NCBI RefSeq assembly: GCF_009363115.1
Contig: NZ_CP045298.1
Span: 4,523,501-4,587,500, forward strand
Origin: Paenibacillus brasilensis
GTDB lineage: Bacteria; Bacillota; Bacilli; Paenibacillales; Paenibacillaceae
Length of the DNA: 64,000 nucleotides
Reading direction: 5' to 3'
Below, piece by piece: positions 61,773 through 64,000 of the stretch. The position numbers were made by a program, and so were the translations under genes. Below the pieces are notes generated by a model. The model was not told where the DNA came from, made no database searches, and saw only the letters and a program-made list of their open reading frames with translations. The stretch's first letter is position 1. Each line of letters opens with the position of its first letter.

Positions 61773-63266
61773 ATGAAACAAGTAGATGATTTAGACCAAT
61801 TAAACAGAAAAAGCTTTATTGTAGCAGAACCGTATCCTGAGAGGGTGCTGCAATTCGGGGAAGGAAACTTCCTGCGTGCGTTTGTAGACTGGCAATTCGA
61901 CAAAATGAATAAACTGGCAGAATGGAATACGGGCGTTGTGATCGTACAGCCGCAGCCAGGAGGCATGGTGGAGAAGCTGAACGAGCAGGATGGCCTGTAT
62001 ACGGTCATTCTCGAAGGGATTAAGGACGGTCAAGCCATGAAGGAGCACACGGTTGTGGAGTGTGTAACCCGCGGGCTCAATCCGTACGGCTCAGATTATG
62101 TTGAATATGAGGCGTTATCCCAAAAGCCTGAACTGCGCTTTGTCGTATCGAACACGACGGAGGCAGGGATCACTTATATGCCAGAGGATCGGCTGGAAGA
62201 TCGTCCGCAAAAGAGCTTTCCAGGGAAGCTGGCTGCTTTCCTGTACAAGCGCTTTCAATTTTTCGGAGGCGATCAAAATAAAGGACTGGTGATCATTCCG
62301 TGCGAGCTGATCGACCGCAATGGTGATGCGCTCAAGGAGATTGTGCTGAGATATGCTGATCAATGGGGGCTTGGGGCCGAATTTACAGCATGGCTTGAGG
62401 AAGCAAATACATTCTGCAACAGTTTGGTAGACCGGATTGTACCTGGTTATCCCAGAGACCGGATTCATGAAATTCAAGCCGAATTGGGCTACAAGGACGA
62501 TTTGGTGGTTGTGGGCGAACAGTATCATCTGTGGGTCATTGAAGGACCGCAATGGCTGAAGGAGGAATTGCCAGCTCATTTGGCGGGATTGAATGTGCTG
62601 ATTGTTGACGACATGTCGCCTTACCGTACACGTAAGGTGCGTATTTTGAATGGGGCGCATATGGCGCTTACACCTGTCGCTTATTTATATGGCCTGGATA
62701 CGGTGGGGCAGGCGGTCGAGCATGATGTTATGGGCGTTTTTATCCAAGCGCTGATTCGAGAAGAAATTATTTCGACACTGGACTCCCCGGAAGCGGAATT
62801 GGATCTATATGCCGACGATGTTATTGAACGTTTCCGTAATCCATATGTAAATCATTATGTCATGAGCATCGCTCTGAATTCGGTGTCCAAGTTCAAGACA
62901 CGGAACTTGCCGTCCTTGCTACAGTATGTGAAGCAGCATAAGGCACTGCCTGCCAAAATGGTATTTTCGCTGGCGTCCCTGCTCGTATTTTACCGGGGAG
63001 ACAGAAACGGTGAGCCAATCGCCCTGGCAGACGAAGCGGAAGTATTGGGTGCGTTTGGTGAGCTGTGGAGTAGATATGACGGAAGCCTTGCCGAAGCGCA
63101 GCAATTAACTGAACAGGTACTTGGCAAGCAGGCATGGTGGGGGCAAGACCTGAACCAGGTCGAAGGGCTGACTGAACAGACGGCACAGCACGTGTATGAA
63201 ATGACAAGCAGAGGAATAAAGGAGACGCTGGAATCTCTAACCGGGAACGGCGTGCCTAGAGCATAA
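61773..63266 (+). CDS. uxaB: Tagaturonate reductase (altronate oxidoreductase)
   Basis: A 497-residue member of the mannitol dehydrogenase family: VLQFGEGNFLRAFVDWQFDK with the NAD site, FVVSNTTEAGITY, and the catalytic Lys in RKVRILNGAHMAL. It converts tagaturonate to altronate. No lesion, although its pathway neighbours uxaC and uxaA are interrupted. GGGAGG precedes the ATG. Confidence 0.92.
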   Translation: MKQVDDLDQLNRKSFIVAEPYPERVLQFGEGNFLRAFVDWQFDKMNKLAEWNTGVVIVQPQPGGMVEKLNEQDGLYTVILEGIKDGQAMKEHTVVECVTRGLNPYGSDYVEYEALSQKPELRFVVSNTTEAGITYMPEDRLEDRPQKSFPGKLAAFLYKRFQFFGGDQNKGLVIIPCELIDRNGDALKEIVLRYADQWGLGAEFTAWLEEANTFCNSLVDRIVPGYPRDRIHEIQAELGYKDDLVVVGEQYHLWVIEGPQWLKEELPAHLAGLNVLIVDDMSPYRTRKVRILNGAHMALTPVAYLYGLDTVGQAVEHDVMGVFIQALIREEIISTLDSPEAELDLYADDVIERFRNPYVNHYVMSIALNSVSKFKTRNLPSLLQYVKQHKALPAKMVFSLASLLVFYRGDRNGEPIALADEAEVLGAFGELWSRYDGSLAEAQQLTEQVLGKQAWWGQDLNQVEGLTEQTAQHVYEMTSRGIKETLESLTGNGVPRA

Positions 63267-63283
63267 GCAAGGAGGAAACCGGA

Positions 63284-64000
63284 ATGCTGGAATTCATTCA
63301 AATACATGATTAAGATAACGTGGCTGTCGCTCTGCGTGATTATAAGCGGGGAGAGACACTGGCGTGGGGAGAACAAGAAGATCAGCGCGTAGAGCTGTCC
63401 GACGATGTTGCGCGCGGGCATAAAATTGCGCTACAGAACATATCTGAAGGTGAGCATGTGCTGAAATACGGATATCCCATCGGTCATGCCACTCAGCCCA
63501 TTCAGGCCGGGCAGCATGTGCACACGCATAATACGAAGACAAATCTGACAGGCGTCGAGGAATATACCTACAGCCCTAAGCCAGCGCCCCTTTTATATGA
63601 ACAGGAGAACCGGACGTTTCAAGGCTTTCGCCGTAAAGACGGTCGTGTGGGGATTCGCAATGAGTTGTGGATTGTCCCAACGATCGGTTGTGTGAACGGG
63701 ATTGCCGAGCTTATTTTGAACCGCTTCAAGCAGGAAGTGGGCGATATTTCGCCTTTTGAAAATGCACTTGTGCTCAAGCATAACTACGGTTGTTCTCAGC
63801 TTGGGGATGATCATGCCTATACACGCACAATTTTAGTTGATGCCGTGAAGCACGCGAACGCAGGCGGTGTACTTGTTCTTGGTTTGGGCTGCGAGAACAA
63901 CGAGATGAAGGAATTCAAGGAAGCTATCAGTGAATATGATACGGAGCGGGTAAAATTTTTGCTGTCTCAGGAAGTATCGGATGAGGTGGAGGAAGGGGTA
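63284..64000 (+). pseudogene. uxaA: Altronate dehydratase with an early in-frame TAA; 3' end outside the window
   Basis: ATG 63284 follows GGAGG and reads MLEFIQIHD, then TAA (63311-63313). The same frame then reads DNVAVALRDYKRGETLAWGE to the window end, with UxaA motifs GIRNELWIVPTIGCVN, NYGCSQLGDDH and VLGLGCENNEM. One base change made codon 10 a stop. Restart at GTG 63320 could still give a protein lacking only 12 residues, but no ribosome site precedes it. Confidence 0.8.

Noticed and set aside
1..64000. tRNA or rRNA genes
   Set aside because: I saw no cloverleaf with a CCA-adjacent acceptor and no conserved rRNA segment.

Overview
The window reads as chromosome of a Paenibacillus, most likely the P. 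polymyxa group. The reasons are strong AAGGAGG-type ribosome sites, many TTG/GTG starts, a type I-C CRISPR system, an Alo-like receptor/peptide pair, a DdlR-like MocR regulator beside ddl, alsSD acetoin genes, an Rtp-like protein and a Spo0E-like phosphatase. This is inferred from protein families read by eye; no database was searched.

Layout. (1) 1-4725: 3' part of a type I-C cas operon (cas8c, cas7, cas4, cas1, cas2); cas3 and cas5 would lie to the left. (2) 4726-15675: three CRISPR arrays, each behind a ~181-bp leader that starts with the same stem-loop. Array 1 is split by an IS3-family element placed exactly at a spacer/repeat junction. Array 2 follows a ddlR-ddl-aminotransferase cluster. 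Array 3 directly follows array 2, across a scar that keeps a piece of a second cas2. (3) 15676-18402: an AloR-like regulator with a 24-codon secreted-peptide gene, a Spo0E-like protein and a small HTH protein. (4) 18500-38906: mostly housekeeping and stress genes (gluQ, hrpB, rtp-like, DivIVA-like, redox genes, zwf, gnd, lactonase). (5) 39001-44411: a decayed regulator, then a purine-catabolism remnant (a Rieske oxygenase fused in frame to the C-terminus of an allantoate amidohydrolase, pucG, a flavin monooxygenase, guaD). (6) 44694-52397: small regulators, quinone/azo reductases, murI, a phosphotransferase, fosB, a broken MATE pump, intracellular subtilisin and a truncated TPR gene. (7) 52437-64000: alsD/alsS, a hexuronate (galacturonate/glucuronate) locus (uxaC, GPH symporter, LacI regulator, uxaB, uxaA) and a pyruvate oxidase.

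Two themes stand out. The CRISPR region records its own history: three repeat variants in strata, a cas2 scar, and an IS insertion that regenerated the repeat. The window also holds an unusual number of damaged genes. Three of the five hexuronate genes carry separate lesions (one frameshift, two in-frame TAA codons). Several other genes have lost internal segments (YflT-like stress protein, YteA-like protein, MerR, MATE, TPR, pucF).

For an undescribed system, the best leads are the receptor/peptide pair at 16152-17691, the three-leader I-C layout, and the Rieske-PucF fusion protein.
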